Below, in pieces: positions 25,281 through 34,240 of a stretch of DNA of 64,000 nt. The translations under genes were made by a program, and so were the position numbers. The notes beneath the pieces were generated by a model, which ran no database searches, was not told the origin of the DNA, and worked only from the letters and a program-made list of their open reading frames with translations. Within the stretch, counting starts at the first letter, position 1, and the number at the start of each line of letters is the position of its first letter. The DNA comes from G032773895 sp965248935 (GTDB lineage Bacteria; Pseudomonadota; Gammaproteobacteria; Pseudomonadales; Cellvibrionaceae). The stretch is from positions 4,898,001 through 4,962,000 of the forward strand of contig OZ252214.1 of the NCBI GenBank assembly GCA_965248935.1. The letters are read 5' to 3'.

Positions 25281-25784
25281 TTACCGATAACCGCCATCCA
25301 CATAAATAAGAGGCTCAACCTCTACACAGGGCAGCTCAACGTTTTTAATATTGCCAATATAAATGGTGTGAGTTCCATAGCCATGCGCTTCTACCACATC
25401 GCACATAAAAACAGACTGGGCATCCGCGAGAAAATACAGTCCTGTATCAACATCCAATTGCCATTGTCCTTTAGAAAAACGGCTTTCCCCTTTTTCCGGC
25501 GAGGCACACAGCTCGGAAATATCCTGCTGATACGCACCTAATACACTAACCGAAAACGTTTTTTTCGCGGCAATAGCTTGGTATATGCTGGCCTCCCGAT
25601 GAACACAGACCAGCAAAGATGCCGGGGAGTCCGAAAGAGAAGTCACCGAACTAGCGGTCATAGCATAGCGATCATTATTTGCCCCCAAAGACGAAATAAC
25701 ACACACTCCAGATGCCAACCTGCGCATACCATCACGCATAGCTTGGGCAAGATCTTGCTCAGATTCAGACATACAGCCACTCAC
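25281..25784 (-). CDS. Flavin reductase-like FMN-binding protein
   Basis: A 167-aa protein of the flavin reductase (HpaC/ActVB-like) family, which supplies reduced FMN or FAD to monooxygenases using NAD(P)H. The N-terminal MRRLASGVCVISSLG, RYAMTASSVTSLSDSPASLL with VCVHREASIY, and the C-terminal GYGTHTIYIGNI plus EPLIYVDGGYR are the family hallmarks. No partner monooxygenase is adjacent. It lies on the minus strand, separated from the NRPS-side genes by a 442-base gap. Confidence 0.9.
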   Translation of the reverse strand: MSGCMSESEQDLAQAMRDGMRRLASGVCVISSLGANNDRYAMTASSVTSLSDSPASLLVCVHREASIYQAIAAKKTFSVSVLGAYQQDISELCASPEKGESRFSKGQWQLDVDTGLYFLADAQSVFMCDVVEAHGYGTHTIYIGNIKNVELPCVEVEPLIYVDGGYR

Positions 25785-26038
25785 TTAATCGGTTCGGTAG
25801 AGCATTATAGCGGAAGGCTATGCGGTATCACTAGCCGTGTTAGAGCCCTTAGCCCCTTTACCCCCCTACTCCCCACTCTTACTGGAGTCTGGACCTACAT
25901 GCTTGTTCACTATCCGTTCTGCTCTGTTTTGCATTTTTCTTGATTTCTTTCCCAGCTCAGAGTGCGTTCCACTCCACTGCTTAGAGGCGTCCGTAGCGAA
26001 ATGTTCCGCCATAAGGGTTAAATCTGTCTCGCAAAATA

Positions 26039-26077
26039 TTTCGCCAGTGAAACTTAGTTGTAGTTTCGCTGGCGAAA
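26039..26077. repeat. Near-perfect 15-bp inverted repeat
   Basis: TTTCGCCAGTGAAAC and GTTTCGCTGGCGAAA are inverted copies (one G-T pair) around TTAGTTGTA. It lies about 150 bases past the end of the metallo-hydrolase gene, without a T-run on either strand, so it is either a terminator for the NRPS-side operon or a regulator site for the flavin reductase. Otherwise 25785-26226 is empty. Confidence 0.6.
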
Positions 26078-26226
26078 CAATTAGAGTTTTCGGAACCGCA
26101 GCAAAGGTAATATCTCAAATCCGACGCCATTGAATCGATTCAAATACAATTTTTATTGTGATTCCCTCAGTCAAGGACGCTACGCACCCTCGATTGATAG
26201 AGTCACAACAAAAATTCTGTTCATTA

Positions 26227-27582
26227 CTAAAATTCAAGTTTATAGGGGTAATCTTGGCTAATATCATCCAAGGACGGCATATTTTGAAGCAGATGTTTTG
26301 TATCGGACATTCGAGTATTCCATTCATCGTAAGAGAGAAATTCTCGACCCCAGCTATCTTCCATTAACACCAAGTTTGATAGTTCGTGTACCCTCGCATA
26401 GTCACCATTTTCTGATCTCTGGTAACGTCCATTAATATTGAGTGTGTCGCCACCCCAAACAAAGTCAAACATAAAAGCTAGGGCCGATGACGATATTTTA
26501 ATATCAAAGACCGGAGCCTCGCCTCCTGCCTCACCTCCTATTAGCACGAGCCCTGAATGCAACGAAAGATAATAGGCTTCATTATAGTCGGTGATAAAAA
26601 AACGAGGGGGATAGAGCAGTACATTCACTAACTTGTAGCTCGGCCTCTCCCGAAGCCGCTTAGCGAAGTGTTGGGACTTATCAAAGAGAAGTTCCAACCC
26701 TACCCTCTCTGAATATACAAGTCTTTCTCTGTTATTGACTTGGCGATAATCATGACAGTATTTGTCGATCGCTCGATTGCTATTATGCAGGTCTGTGATG
26801 GCCCATTCGTCACCGGGATAAAGGATTACGGGTGTGGTTTCGGTATTATCAAGAAGATACTGATAGACTTCATCAACTAGGTTAATTTCGTCGTTCAAAT
26901 AAAAATTTTCTTCATGACAAAAATAAACAAAACTGGCGAAGGGAACGGTAAATCGAGGTTTTAAGATATCAATAAGCATTGTCAACTTGCCCAGTATTTT
27001 CTTGGCTTCCGCGCGACGTGCGTCTTTGCTGTTAATACCGTGTGCATATGAGAACTGAGCCATCAAGACATCCACATGCCCCAAATGCGCGGCCAACTCA
27101 CGAATGGATTTTTCATCGGAAAAATCGCAATCGTTGATATTCAATAATGTACCGCCCTCAGTTTTTACAAACAACCATGAATCACCCCAAGTATGACGTC
27201 CCATTTGGATAGTGAGGTCTTTATTCAGGCAAATATCTTCTCGGTTTTCAAGTTCTCTAAATTGCTTAAACCCCTGCCTTTCACAATAGGTTTTTACTTT
27301 TTTATCTTCTGTGCGTTGATACAAAATTTTAATCCGTTCTTTTTGTTCCTTATTAAATCGTTTTAAGGTCGGTATATTAAAATGGTCCGGGTGTTCATGA
27401 GAAAACCAAATAGTGTGAATGGATTCCAATTCAGCACCCTCTAACTCGTAGGGTGAGAGTAAGGCCCAACCGTCGTTAAAGACATGTCCCTCTAGCCAGG
27501 GGTCGATCATCAACTTAGTTGATTCCGTTTTGAGAATAAAGCCAGCGTGGCCGGTAAAATGTATGATAGGAAACGATTTCAT
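26227..27582 (-). CDS. Metallo-beta-lactamase-fold hydrolase (UlaG-like), C-terminally extended
   Basis: A 451-aa cytoplasmic protein. The N-terminal half is a metallo-beta-lactamase fold of the UlaG/lactonase type: IIHFTGHAGFILKTESTKLM, the metal motif FSHEHPDHF (His62, His64, Asp66, His67), then MGRHTWGDSW and INDCDFSD. A C-terminal half of about 200 residues (YPGDEWAITDL; RLRERPSYKLVNVLLYPPRF; FDFVWGGDTLNINGRYQR) recalls the non-Rieske part of CMP-sialate hydroxylase-like proteins, an uncertain resemblance. It follows the O-acetyltransferase gene after 33 bases on the same strand. I infer hydrolysis or oxidation of a sugar- or peptide-derived substrate in the NRPS pathway. Confidence 0.7.
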   Translation of the reverse strand: MKSFPIIHFTGHAGFILKTESTKLMIDPWLEGHVFNDGWALLSPYELEGAELESIHTIWFSHEHPDHFNIPTLKRFNKEQKERIKILYQRTEDKKVKTYCERQGFKQFRELENREDICLNKDLTIQMGRHTWGDSWLFVKTEGGTLLNINDCDFSDEKSIRELAAHLGHVDVLMAQFSYAHGINSKDARRAEAKKILGKLTMLIDILKPRFTVPFASFVYFCHEENFYLNDEINLVDEVYQYLLDNTETTPVILYPGDEWAITDLHNSNRAIDKYCHDYRQVNNRERLVYSERVGLELLFDKSQHFAKRLRERPSYKLVNVLLYPPRFFITDYNEAYYLSLHSGLVLIGGEAGGEAPVFDIKISSSALAFMFDFVWGGDTLNINGRYQRSENGDYARVHELSNLVLMEDSWGREFLSYDEWNTRMSDTKHLLQNMPSLDDISQDYPYKLEF

Positions 27583-27615
27583 TTGCTTTTTATCCCACTA
27601 AAAAATGGCTAATTT

Positions 27616-28176
27616 TTATGCTGATTGATCAATGGTTCTTGTTACAATACATGGACTGCCTATTGCAACCACATCGCTCGGAATATTCCTGGTCACAACG
27701 CTGCCAGCGCCAATTACAGTTCGATCACCGATGGTGACGCCCGGTAAAACAATCACTCCCGCGCCCAACCAAACGTCGTCACCTATTGTGATTGATTCCC
27801 CCAAATACAATGGTTTTCTACGCTCTTTCGCTTGAATAGGGTGAGTGCCTGCGCACAATTTTACGTCAGCTCCTATAAGTACGTTGTTGCCAATTCGAAC
27901 TGGTGCTGCATCGAGAATAACCAAACCGCAATTTGCGTAACCATCATTTCCAAAAACAATATTACTGCCCACATCACATTTGAATGGAGGAGCTATCACC
28001 GAATTGGTTGGCTGATAAAATATTGCTGACAAAATAGTTTGCCGTAGGTCATCGTCATCTGCCTTTGAGGCATTGTATTCAAATATTTTCCTTCTCACCT
28101 TACGCATCTGCGCATCAAGCGCACTATCATACTCTCTACATACTTCAAACTCTTCTGCCTTTTTATCCATTCTCAA
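27616..28176 (-). CDS. NodL/Maa/LacA-type sugar O-acetyltransferase
   Basis: A 186-aa hexapeptide-repeat acetyltransferase. The N-terminal helices carry a maltose/galactoside acetyltransferase-like cap (YDSALDAQMRKVRRKIFEYN). The left-handed beta-helix coils include VRIGNNVLIGADVKLCAGTH, ESITIGDDVWLGAGVIVLPG and DRTVIGAGSVVTRNIPSDVV. His112 in CAGTHPI is the catalytic base. The family transfers acetyl from acetyl-CoA to the 6-OH of sugars. It lies 71 bases after the GNAT gene and next to an NRPS-linked glycosyltransferase and deacetylase, which suggests work on a sugar attached to the peptide. Confidence 0.88.
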   Translation of the reverse strand: MRMDKKAEEFEVCREYDSALDAQMRKVRRKIFEYNASKADDDDLRQTILSAIFYQPTNSVIAPPFKCDVGSNIVFGNDGYANCGLVILDAAPVRIGNNVLIGADVKLCAGTHPIQAKERRKPLYLGESITIGDDVWLGAGVIVLPGVTIGDRTVIGAGSVVTRNIPSDVVAIGSPCIVTRTIDQSA

Positions 28177-28247
28177 TCAACCTCATATGTAAATATTGTA
28201 AAAACATTTCTCTTTGTCATAACTTGCAATGGCTATACCTGCAATGA

Positions 28248-29120
28248 CTATAAATTCATTTTTGTCCGTTCTGAATACAAGCACATAAAGGGTACATTCG
28301 AAACCCCTTCGTTCCCGCCAAAAACCATACGGGGAAGAGGCATATCCATATAGCGTCCATCTTCTAGCACCTCTTGCGGTACATCAAACTCATCGATAAT
28401 AACTGCGTTAAATTCACACACTACTGATAAGGTATCAGAAAGGCAGGATAAGCAATGCAAAAAGCGCTGGCGGTCAGAATAGTAGAGTATTTCTAAAAAG
28501 CATCTGCCCTCTAATTCAACGAGTTTTAGCAATAACAGAAGCGTCGAATGTTCGTCTTCCAAGCAGATTGCCATACAGTCTTCATGGCGATGATCGTAAA
28601 AGACACGTAATGGTTCCCCGTGTAAGAGTGTCTGTATTCGGTCATAATTCCGTTCAAGTGTCGCAGGGTGCGAGCCTTGAGGCGTTGGTGATTTACCCAG
28701 GACATAATATCGGCTTGATTGAATGCGAGCATTATGAATTCGTTCAAACAAGCGTTGCGTAATGTGTATAGGTGTAATAATAGTGAAGAGTGCGTTATTT
28801 GTTAATTCCTTAATCTTTCTGACCAATTTTGGCCCATGCCCTCTATAGGCTTCCAATACCACGAACGAGGTTAAATTGACAACTTCGGTTTCCTTGCCAT
28901 CAATTAAACGAATGGTTCTAAGCAAACCAATAAACCCCACATATTCTTCTTCGGTTCGCAGGGCAAATCCGATATAGGCATCATCGAAGTATTGCTGATT
29001 TCCACTAAACGTCCGTTGCATTTTTTCCCAAGGAACAAAGCCAAGATTGGGCGGTGACAATAATACCCGGAGCTGCTCTAAGTCTTCAAAATAGACTTTC
29101 ACTAATATTAAATCATTCAT
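28248..29120 (-). CDS. GNAT-family acyltransferase
   Basis: A 290-aa protein. The N-terminal ~140 residues show a GNAT pattern: DAYIGFALRTEEEYVGFIGL, then VVNLTSFVVLEAYRGHGPKL with the acetyl-CoA pyrophosphate-binding segment YRGHGPKLV, and IITPIHITQRLFERI. The C-terminal half (LRVFYDHRHEDCMAICLEDE; LSVVCEFNAVIIDEFDVPQE) is a second domain that I cannot name. It resembles N-acyltransferases used for decoration of amino sugars or peptides, but the substrate is unknown. It is the first gene of a minus-strand set with the O-acetyltransferase and metallo-hydrolase. Confidence 0.65.
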   Translation of the reverse strand: MNDLILVKVYFEDLEQLRVLLSPPNLGFVPWEKMQRTFSGNQQYFDDAYIGFALRTEEEYVGFIGLLRTIRLIDGKETEVVNLTSFVVLEAYRGHGPKLVRKIKELTNNALFTIITPIHITQRLFERIHNARIQSSRYYVLGKSPTPQGSHPATLERNYDRIQTLLHGEPLRVFYDHRHEDCMAICLEDEHSTLLLLLKLVELEGRCFLEILYYSDRQRFLHCLSCLSDTLSVVCEFNAVIIDEFDVPQEVLEDGRYMDMPLPRMVFGGNEGVSNVPFMCLYSERTKMNL

Positions 29121-29388
29121 ATCAATAGGTTTTTATTAAATATTTTTATTAATTTCCAGCGTTTTTAAACACTTATTTTGTATTCTTCGTCAACCACAGC
29201 ACGATTATTCTCTGTGTATTTTTTATCTTCAACGTAGACCGTTGAACAGCATTAAAAAATTGAATTCCTGTATTTATTTTATCTTATCGGCGTATTGTAT
29301 TTACTATTCTATATGTAACATGTTAAATTTTATAAATTAATTAAGTCTTCGTAAAATTCACCCCTGCCATTTATTAGGTTCATCGCTT

Positions 29389-30051
29389 ATGCTGTGCAAA
29401 AGCATCATTAACATTCATGCCTACCCAGAGATGAAGCCGCTCCTGGGTAAATCCATACGCCTAAATAACGCCAGCCCAAAGGGCTTTACTTTTACAATAG
29501 ACGACGGCCCGTCCATTCATGCCTTGCCTATGCTAAGACTATTTAAACGGCATGATATTAAGGCCAGTTTTTTTCTTCTCGCCACAAAAATACTAACGAG
29601 GCCAGATATCGCACAAAAAATTGTGTACGAAGGCCATGATATTTGCGTACATGGCTATGATCATTCCATTATTACTGAAATGAGCATTGATGAATTCCGC
29701 TTGTCTCTTTTGCGTTTCGATAAAGTCGCCAAGGCGCATAATATCCCCTACAAAAAAATTTATCGCCCTCCCAATGGAGAAATATCGCAGCCGTATGTCA
29801 ATGTTTTAACCGATTTAGGCTACGTTGTTGCTCTTTGGTCACTTGATTCCTTTGATTGGAAGCTCGACGCTAAGCAAATCCTGAATCACTTTTCACAACA
29901 GGATGATTTGCATCAGGTTTCTCTTTTTCACGATGATGTTATTGGCGGTTCCTGGTTTTCAACAATGAAGGCGCTAGTACAGGTTATTGCTCTGTGTAAT
30001 AAGCGCAATGTACCCTTTACACCACTTCAGTTATCTTTTCAGTTATCTTAG
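29389..30051 (+). CDS. NodB-like polysaccharide deacetylase
   Basis: A 220-aa metal-dependent deacetylase of carbohydrate esterase family 4. Motif 1 is FTIDDGPS (Asp38, Asp39), motif 2 VHGYDHS (metal-binding His88 and His92), motif 3 RPPNGE, motif 4 LWSLDSFDWKL and motif 5 the final LFHDD. It has no signal peptide, so it acts in the cytoplasm, unlike cell-wall chitin or peptidoglycan deacetylases, and more like NodB. It is the only plus-strand gene in the peptide cluster, 37 bases tail-to-tail with the one-module NRPS. I infer N-deacetylation of a GlcNAc-type sugar in the product or its precursor. Confidence 0.85.
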   Translation: MLCKSIINIHAYPEMKPLLGKSIRLNNASPKGFTFTIDDGPSIHALPMLRLFKRHDIKASFFLLATKILTRPDIAQKIVYEGHDICVHGYDHSIITEMSIDEFRLSLLRFDKVAKAHNIPYKKIYRPPNGEISQPYVNVLTDLGYVVALWSLDSFDWKLDAKQILNHFSQQDDLHQVSLFHDDVIGGSWFSTMKALVQVIALCNKRNVPFTPLQLSFQLS

Positions 30052-30088
30052 CGCCTGTTGAGCGCAAAAAAGAGCTTACGTATTTTTT

Positions 30089-33000
30089 TCATGATTCAAC
30101 GGTGGCCTCCAAAGCCATAGCTTGGCTCGTAGTTACTAGGCCCTCCGACATTATTTGCAGTAGGTGTTTGATTATTCTGTCCATGGTGCTTTTCAGGTAA
30201 TAAGAAGGATCATACTGAACCCATAAGACTAAGCGATCTCCTTTTTTATAAAATTTCAGCCAGATAAAAAACGAATGCTCATCCGAAGGACAGCTCATCG
30301 CTGTGCTTTTCTCCGATTCAATAACAGGCAGCTCTGAGTCTGGAATCTCTTCGTAAGGGTCATAACTAAAAATAACGGAGCTGCTCGGTTCTTTCTGTTT
30401 TTCTCTGAAATCACCGGAGGATATACCAAGCGGTAACAGTGCGTGATGCTCATAATGGATATGCGTGGCAATATCGTTCATGTCTTCTTGTATACGTTTA
30501 GCCACATCAACTAATAACGCATTTTTTTGCGCAATTGTGGCGATAAAATGATGACAAGCCAACGAACCAACGAGCTGTTCGGCTCCCCAAAATGTACGCC
30601 CGGATAAGTTATACCCTATTGAGGGATAATCAACTCCCATTACTCGTTGGAGCATCAACGACGCCACCCCACATAAAGTATTCGAAAGCGTTAAACCATT
30701 TTCCAAGGCTGTGCGTTTAATATGGGCACTCAGAGTTTTCGATAACCCTCTTACAATCGCAGCTTTTTCAATGCACTGACCTTCAAGGTTTTCGAATGGT
30801 TTTGCTGAAGCATGATCAAAGGGCAGACGTGCAGCTCGGTAGCGATTTGAATACGACAACCAAAAATCACGATCGTATTTGTATTGATCCGATAGTCGAT
30901 ACTCTTTATTCAGCCATGCACTTAAATCACAATAATCGTATTTCAGGGGCGTAATATTGACCTCATGAGCGGAGGAGTATCCATGATAGAGTGCCAATAA
31001 TTCTTTCTGAAGGATATCCAAACTGTAGCCATCCACAATACTGTGGTCAAACGATATCATGACATCAAACGATGACTTTTCTGAAATACAAATTGAAATA
31101 AGGTATGGAGGTTGTTTAAGTTCGTGAAGACATTTCCCGTAAAATACACGGTCGATATGTTGTGCGTTTTCAAAAGCCGTTTCGGCGGAAAGTTTCTCTC
31201 CCAATAAATCACGGTATGTTATCGATAAGGTTGGACAATACTTTGGCTCGATAGATTGTACTAGGCGCCCTTCTTTTACAGATAAAACGGTTCGCAATAC
31301 CGAATGCCGTTGAACTAAACGGCGTAGGGTTTTTTGAAAGGCTTCCTCGTCAAATTGCACATCAAATGAAACCTGTAAAAATACGGGACGTAAAATACGC
31401 CCGCGATCAGTTTCCATCCATTGCCATTGCTGTAAAGGGTGGGCTTCAACTTCGTTATTTGTTATCGGTATTATGTTTATTTTTTCTTCTATGCCAGCCT
31501 GCCGCCTATTTATTTTTTGTTCAATAAGTGCTGCTTGAAGCGAAACCGTATTCGCATTCATTAAGGCGTTGAAGCCGATATCAAGCCCCCATTTATCAAT
31601 GATACGATTACGAAGTATGGCCAAGGTATAGGAGTCACCACCTAGGCGAAAAAAGGTGTCATGCATACCTATAGGCTCATGTGTTAGAAGTGTTTCCCAC
31701 AGTAAACATAGGCGTTTTTCCAATTCTGTTTCAGGTGCGGTAAAGGAAGCAATCTGGCTAAAATCGATTTCAGGCAGGCCCGACCGATCCAATTTTCCAT
31801 TAGCCGTCATGGGTATGTATTCAATTAAGCTAAAAGTCGTTGGAATCATAAACTCTGGAAGTATTTTACTTAGGTCAATACGAATACGATTGAAAAGGCG
31901 CTCGTTTGATGTTGAATTGTTTCCAGATTCTTTGTATAACTCGCGGTTTAGTACAATATACGCTGCTAAAAATACGGTATTGCCTCGCTTTATATCTAAG
32001 ACCAGTGCGTGCTGTATGGGTTTGAAAGCCAGTAAATGTGCTTCAATTTCTTTCAGTTCTATTCGAATGCCACGAATTTTAACTTGGCGGTCTTTGCGAC
32101 CCTCATAGATTAAGTGGCCTTCACATGACCAACGAACACGATCACCCGTTCGATAAACAATGGGAAACTGAGTTTTTATATTTTCCTCGGTTTCAAACAG
32201 GTTATCGAGAAAGCTGGTTCGTGTTAAGTCTGGTTTATTCAGGTATCCGCGCGCAATACCGGGCCCGGCAATAAATAATTCACCCGGAACCCCGATAGGC
32301 GCAAGGGAAAGATCGTCCAAGGCAACGTAAGCACGTGCCCCGTCAAACAGTGTACCTATATTCCCACCATCATTTTCAGATGTCACAATGTGGCTACTGA
32401 CTTCCCCGGTTTCTGTAGGGCCGTAATAATTTATCACTCTTGAAAATTGTATATCCAATTGAGTGATAACGTCTCTTCCCAAATTTTCACCACTAAAATA
32501 CACCTGTTCTAGCGCCAGGTCGGTATACCCTGAGTGTGCTAAGGCCGAATATTGTGAAGGAACAAAATGCGCCGCATTTACTTTTTGATGACGAATAAGC
32601 CGGGCAATTTCTTCCGGGTCGAAGCTCGATTGGGTTACAACAATACGTGCCCCAACGAAAAAGTGGCTGAATATATCTGAAATTGACACATCGAAAATAT
32701 AGTTCGTTTTAAAGAGGTATCGATTCTTATCACACCGCCCGCGCTCAGCCATATAACGATTTCGACTGCAACTGGCTCGATGCGATATTTCCACTCCTTT
32801 TGGTGAACCTGTTGTACCAGAGGTATACAGCAGGTAAGCGAGGCTATCTGCTGTTGCTTTTGAATTTAGGTTACTCTCCCCAGAGTGTATTATTGAATCG
32901 GAATCATTGGGGTGGTCAGCCACGATCACTTGAGGACAGCTTGAGGATACGGCTTGGAGAATACTTGTGAGTGTATTTTCACAAAGAGAATGAGTGAGTA

Positions 33001-34180
33001 CCAAGGGACAATTGCTGTCCTTTAACATGTAAAGGATACGTTCGCTTGGAAAATCCGCTGAAATGGGAAGAAACGCAGCGCCGGATTTGAGTACCGCAAG
33101 AAGACTCACAAGCATGTCGATGCTACGCTCAAAATACAAAGCAAAAACGGTATCAGCTTCGATTTCACGATTAAAGAGGTTTCGATAGACCCGAGTAATT
33201 TCGTGTGCAAGCCGATTTGCCTTTCGATTGAGCAGACGATAGCTCACATCTTGCTCGCCAAAACTCACTGCAATACGCTCAGGTGTTTTTTCTACTTGTG
33301 ATTCAAAAAGCTGATGCAGTGTTGTATCTATCGGAAAGGCTAAACCTGTTTGATTCCAACATGCCAAATTGCGTTTATCTTCGCTGCACAAAAGGGGCAA
33401 AGTCTCAATGATTACTTCGGGGTTAACTAATATTGTACGCAGCAAGATCAGTAATCGCTCCGTGATAAGCTCCGCCTCATACGCACTAAAATTGCCTAGG
33501 CGGTAATGCAAAACCCATTCAAATTTGGATGCCCTAGCAAAATCATGCCACTCTACTGTAAGAGGTGGGATTGTAAGAGGCGGGGATTTCGTATCCTTTA
33601 TCTGTGATATTGAATTATTCAAACCATTATGTTGAACAGGTTCATTAATACTCGACTGCAAAATATACCGACACCTTGGCATTTCCTCGATTGCGAGAAG
33701 TTCCTTGAACCTATCCACCGAAACCAAGTCTTCTAGCGGAAAAGGTAGGCAGGCAACCGCATTTTTTTCCACGTTCTGGCTGTATACTAATTGAGAAAAA
33801 AACGTATTTCCCTTTTTTACGGAATAGAAAATAGGAAATTCAATATCCAGAGTATCCGACGAAATAAGTAAAGGCACCGATTCCTCTGCATACGCGCGAG
33901 AAAGGTACAGTGAAACCAAGGTTGTCATCAAAGCCTGTACGGACACAATGTGTTCAGTGCAAAAAGAGCGAATGCTGTCATTTAGCTCCTGCGGTAAGAT
34001 ACGAGAATAACGCCCCAATTTAGATTCTTGATTAGACAACGCACCACTCCCCCATTTGGGAAAACGGAAAGGGGTTTTCTCTTGAAGCATTTCATTCCAA
34101 AATACCGTTGCTTCTTTCGATTTCGTATTTTGATCGACTTCCTTTTTAGACTGAATAACAGTGTTAGATTCTTTATTCAT
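30089..34180 (-). CDS. Nonribosomal peptide synthetase, one module (half-C)-A-T-C
   Basis: A 1363-aa NRPS. Residues 1-285 match only the C-terminal lobe of a condensation domain (no HHxxxDG). The adenylation domain (about 290-800) has LLYTSGTTGSPKG, VYFSGENLG and NYYGPTETGE; pocket residues by eye are D-V-S-H-Y-S-Y-E-V, almost the same as in module 3 of the large NRPS, and match no code I know. The carrier domain has FFRLGGDSY (about 845). A full condensation domain ends the protein (about 905-1363) with FDHSIVDGYSLD, a DHxxxDG variant keeping the catalytic second His. There is no thioesterase. It is the last gene of the operon after the ABC exporter. The closing C domain and truncated start suit a starter module that feeds the large NRPS. 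Confidence 0.94.
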   Translation of the reverse strand: MNKESNTVIQSKKEVDQNTKSKEATVFWNEMLQEKTPFRFPKWGSGALSNQESKLGRYSRILPQELNDSIRSFCTEHIVSVQALMTTLVSLYLSRAYAEESVPLLISSDTLDIEFPIFYSVKKGNTFFSQLVYSQNVEKNAVACLPFPLEDLVSVDRFKELLAIEEMPRCRYILQSSINEPVQHNGLNNSISQIKDTKSPPLTIPPLTVEWHDFARASKFEWVLHYRLGNFSAYEAELITERLLILLRTILVNPEVIIETLPLLCSEDKRNLACWNQTGLAFPIDTTLHQLFESQVEKTPERIAVSFGEQDVSYRLLNRKANRLAHEITRVYRNLFNREIEADTVFALYFERSIDMLVSLLAVLKSGAAFLPISADFPSERILYMLKDSNCPLVLTHSLCENTLTSILQAVSSSCPQVIVADHPNDSDSIIHSGESNLNSKATADSLAYLLYTSGTTGSPKGVEISHRASCSRNRYMAERGRCDKNRYLFKTNYIFDVSISDIFSHFFVGARIVVTQSSFDPEEIARLIRHQKVNAAHFVPSQYSALAHSGYTDLALEQVYFSGENLGRDVITQLDIQFSRVINYYGPTETGEVSSHIVTSENDGGNIGTLFDGARAYVALDDLSLAPIGVPGELFIAGPGIARGYLNKPDLTRTSFLDNLFETEENIKTQFPIVYRTGDRVRWSCEGHLIYEGRKDRQVKIRGIRIELKEIEAHLLAFKPIQHALVLDIKRGNTVFLAAYIVLNRELYKESGNNSTSNERLFNRIRIDLSKILPEFMIPTTFSLIEYIPMTANGKLDRSGLPEIDFSQIASFTAPETELEKRLCLLWETLLTHEPIGMHDTFFRLGGDSYTLAILRNRIIDKWGLDIGFNALMNANTVSLQAALIEQKINRRQAGIEEKINIIPITNNEVEAHPLQQWQWMETDRGRILRPVFLQVSFDVQFDEEAFQKTLRRLVQRHSVLRTVLSVKEGRLVQSIEPKYCPTLSITYRDLLGEKLSAETAFENAQHIDRVFYGKCLHELKQPPYLISICISEKSSFDVMISFDHSIVDGYSLDILQKELLALYHGYSSAHEVNITPLKYDYCDLSAWLNKEYRLSDQYKYDRDFWLSYSNRYRAARLPFDHASAKPFENLEGQCIEKAAIVRGLSKTLSAHIKRTALENGLTLSNTLCGVASLMLQRVMGVDYPSIGYNLSGRTFWGAEQLVGSLACHHFIATIAQKNALLVDVAKRIQEDMNDIATHIHYEHHALLPLGISSGDFREKQKEPSSSVIFSYDPYEEIPDSELPVIESEKSTAMSCPSDEHSFFIWLKFYKKGDRLVLWVQYDPSYYLKSTMDRIIKHLLQIMSEGLVTTSQAMALEATVES

Positions 34181-34240
34181 TCCCGACTGGATACCCCATT
34201 TTCAACTTTTATTGACTCGCTATTTTACCACTAAAAACAT

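Noticed and set aside
25281..25784. Flavin reductase as a tailoring enzyme of the NRPS cluster
   Set aside because: A 442-base gap and a hairpin separate it from the cluster, and no flavin-dependent monooxygenase or halogenase is present.
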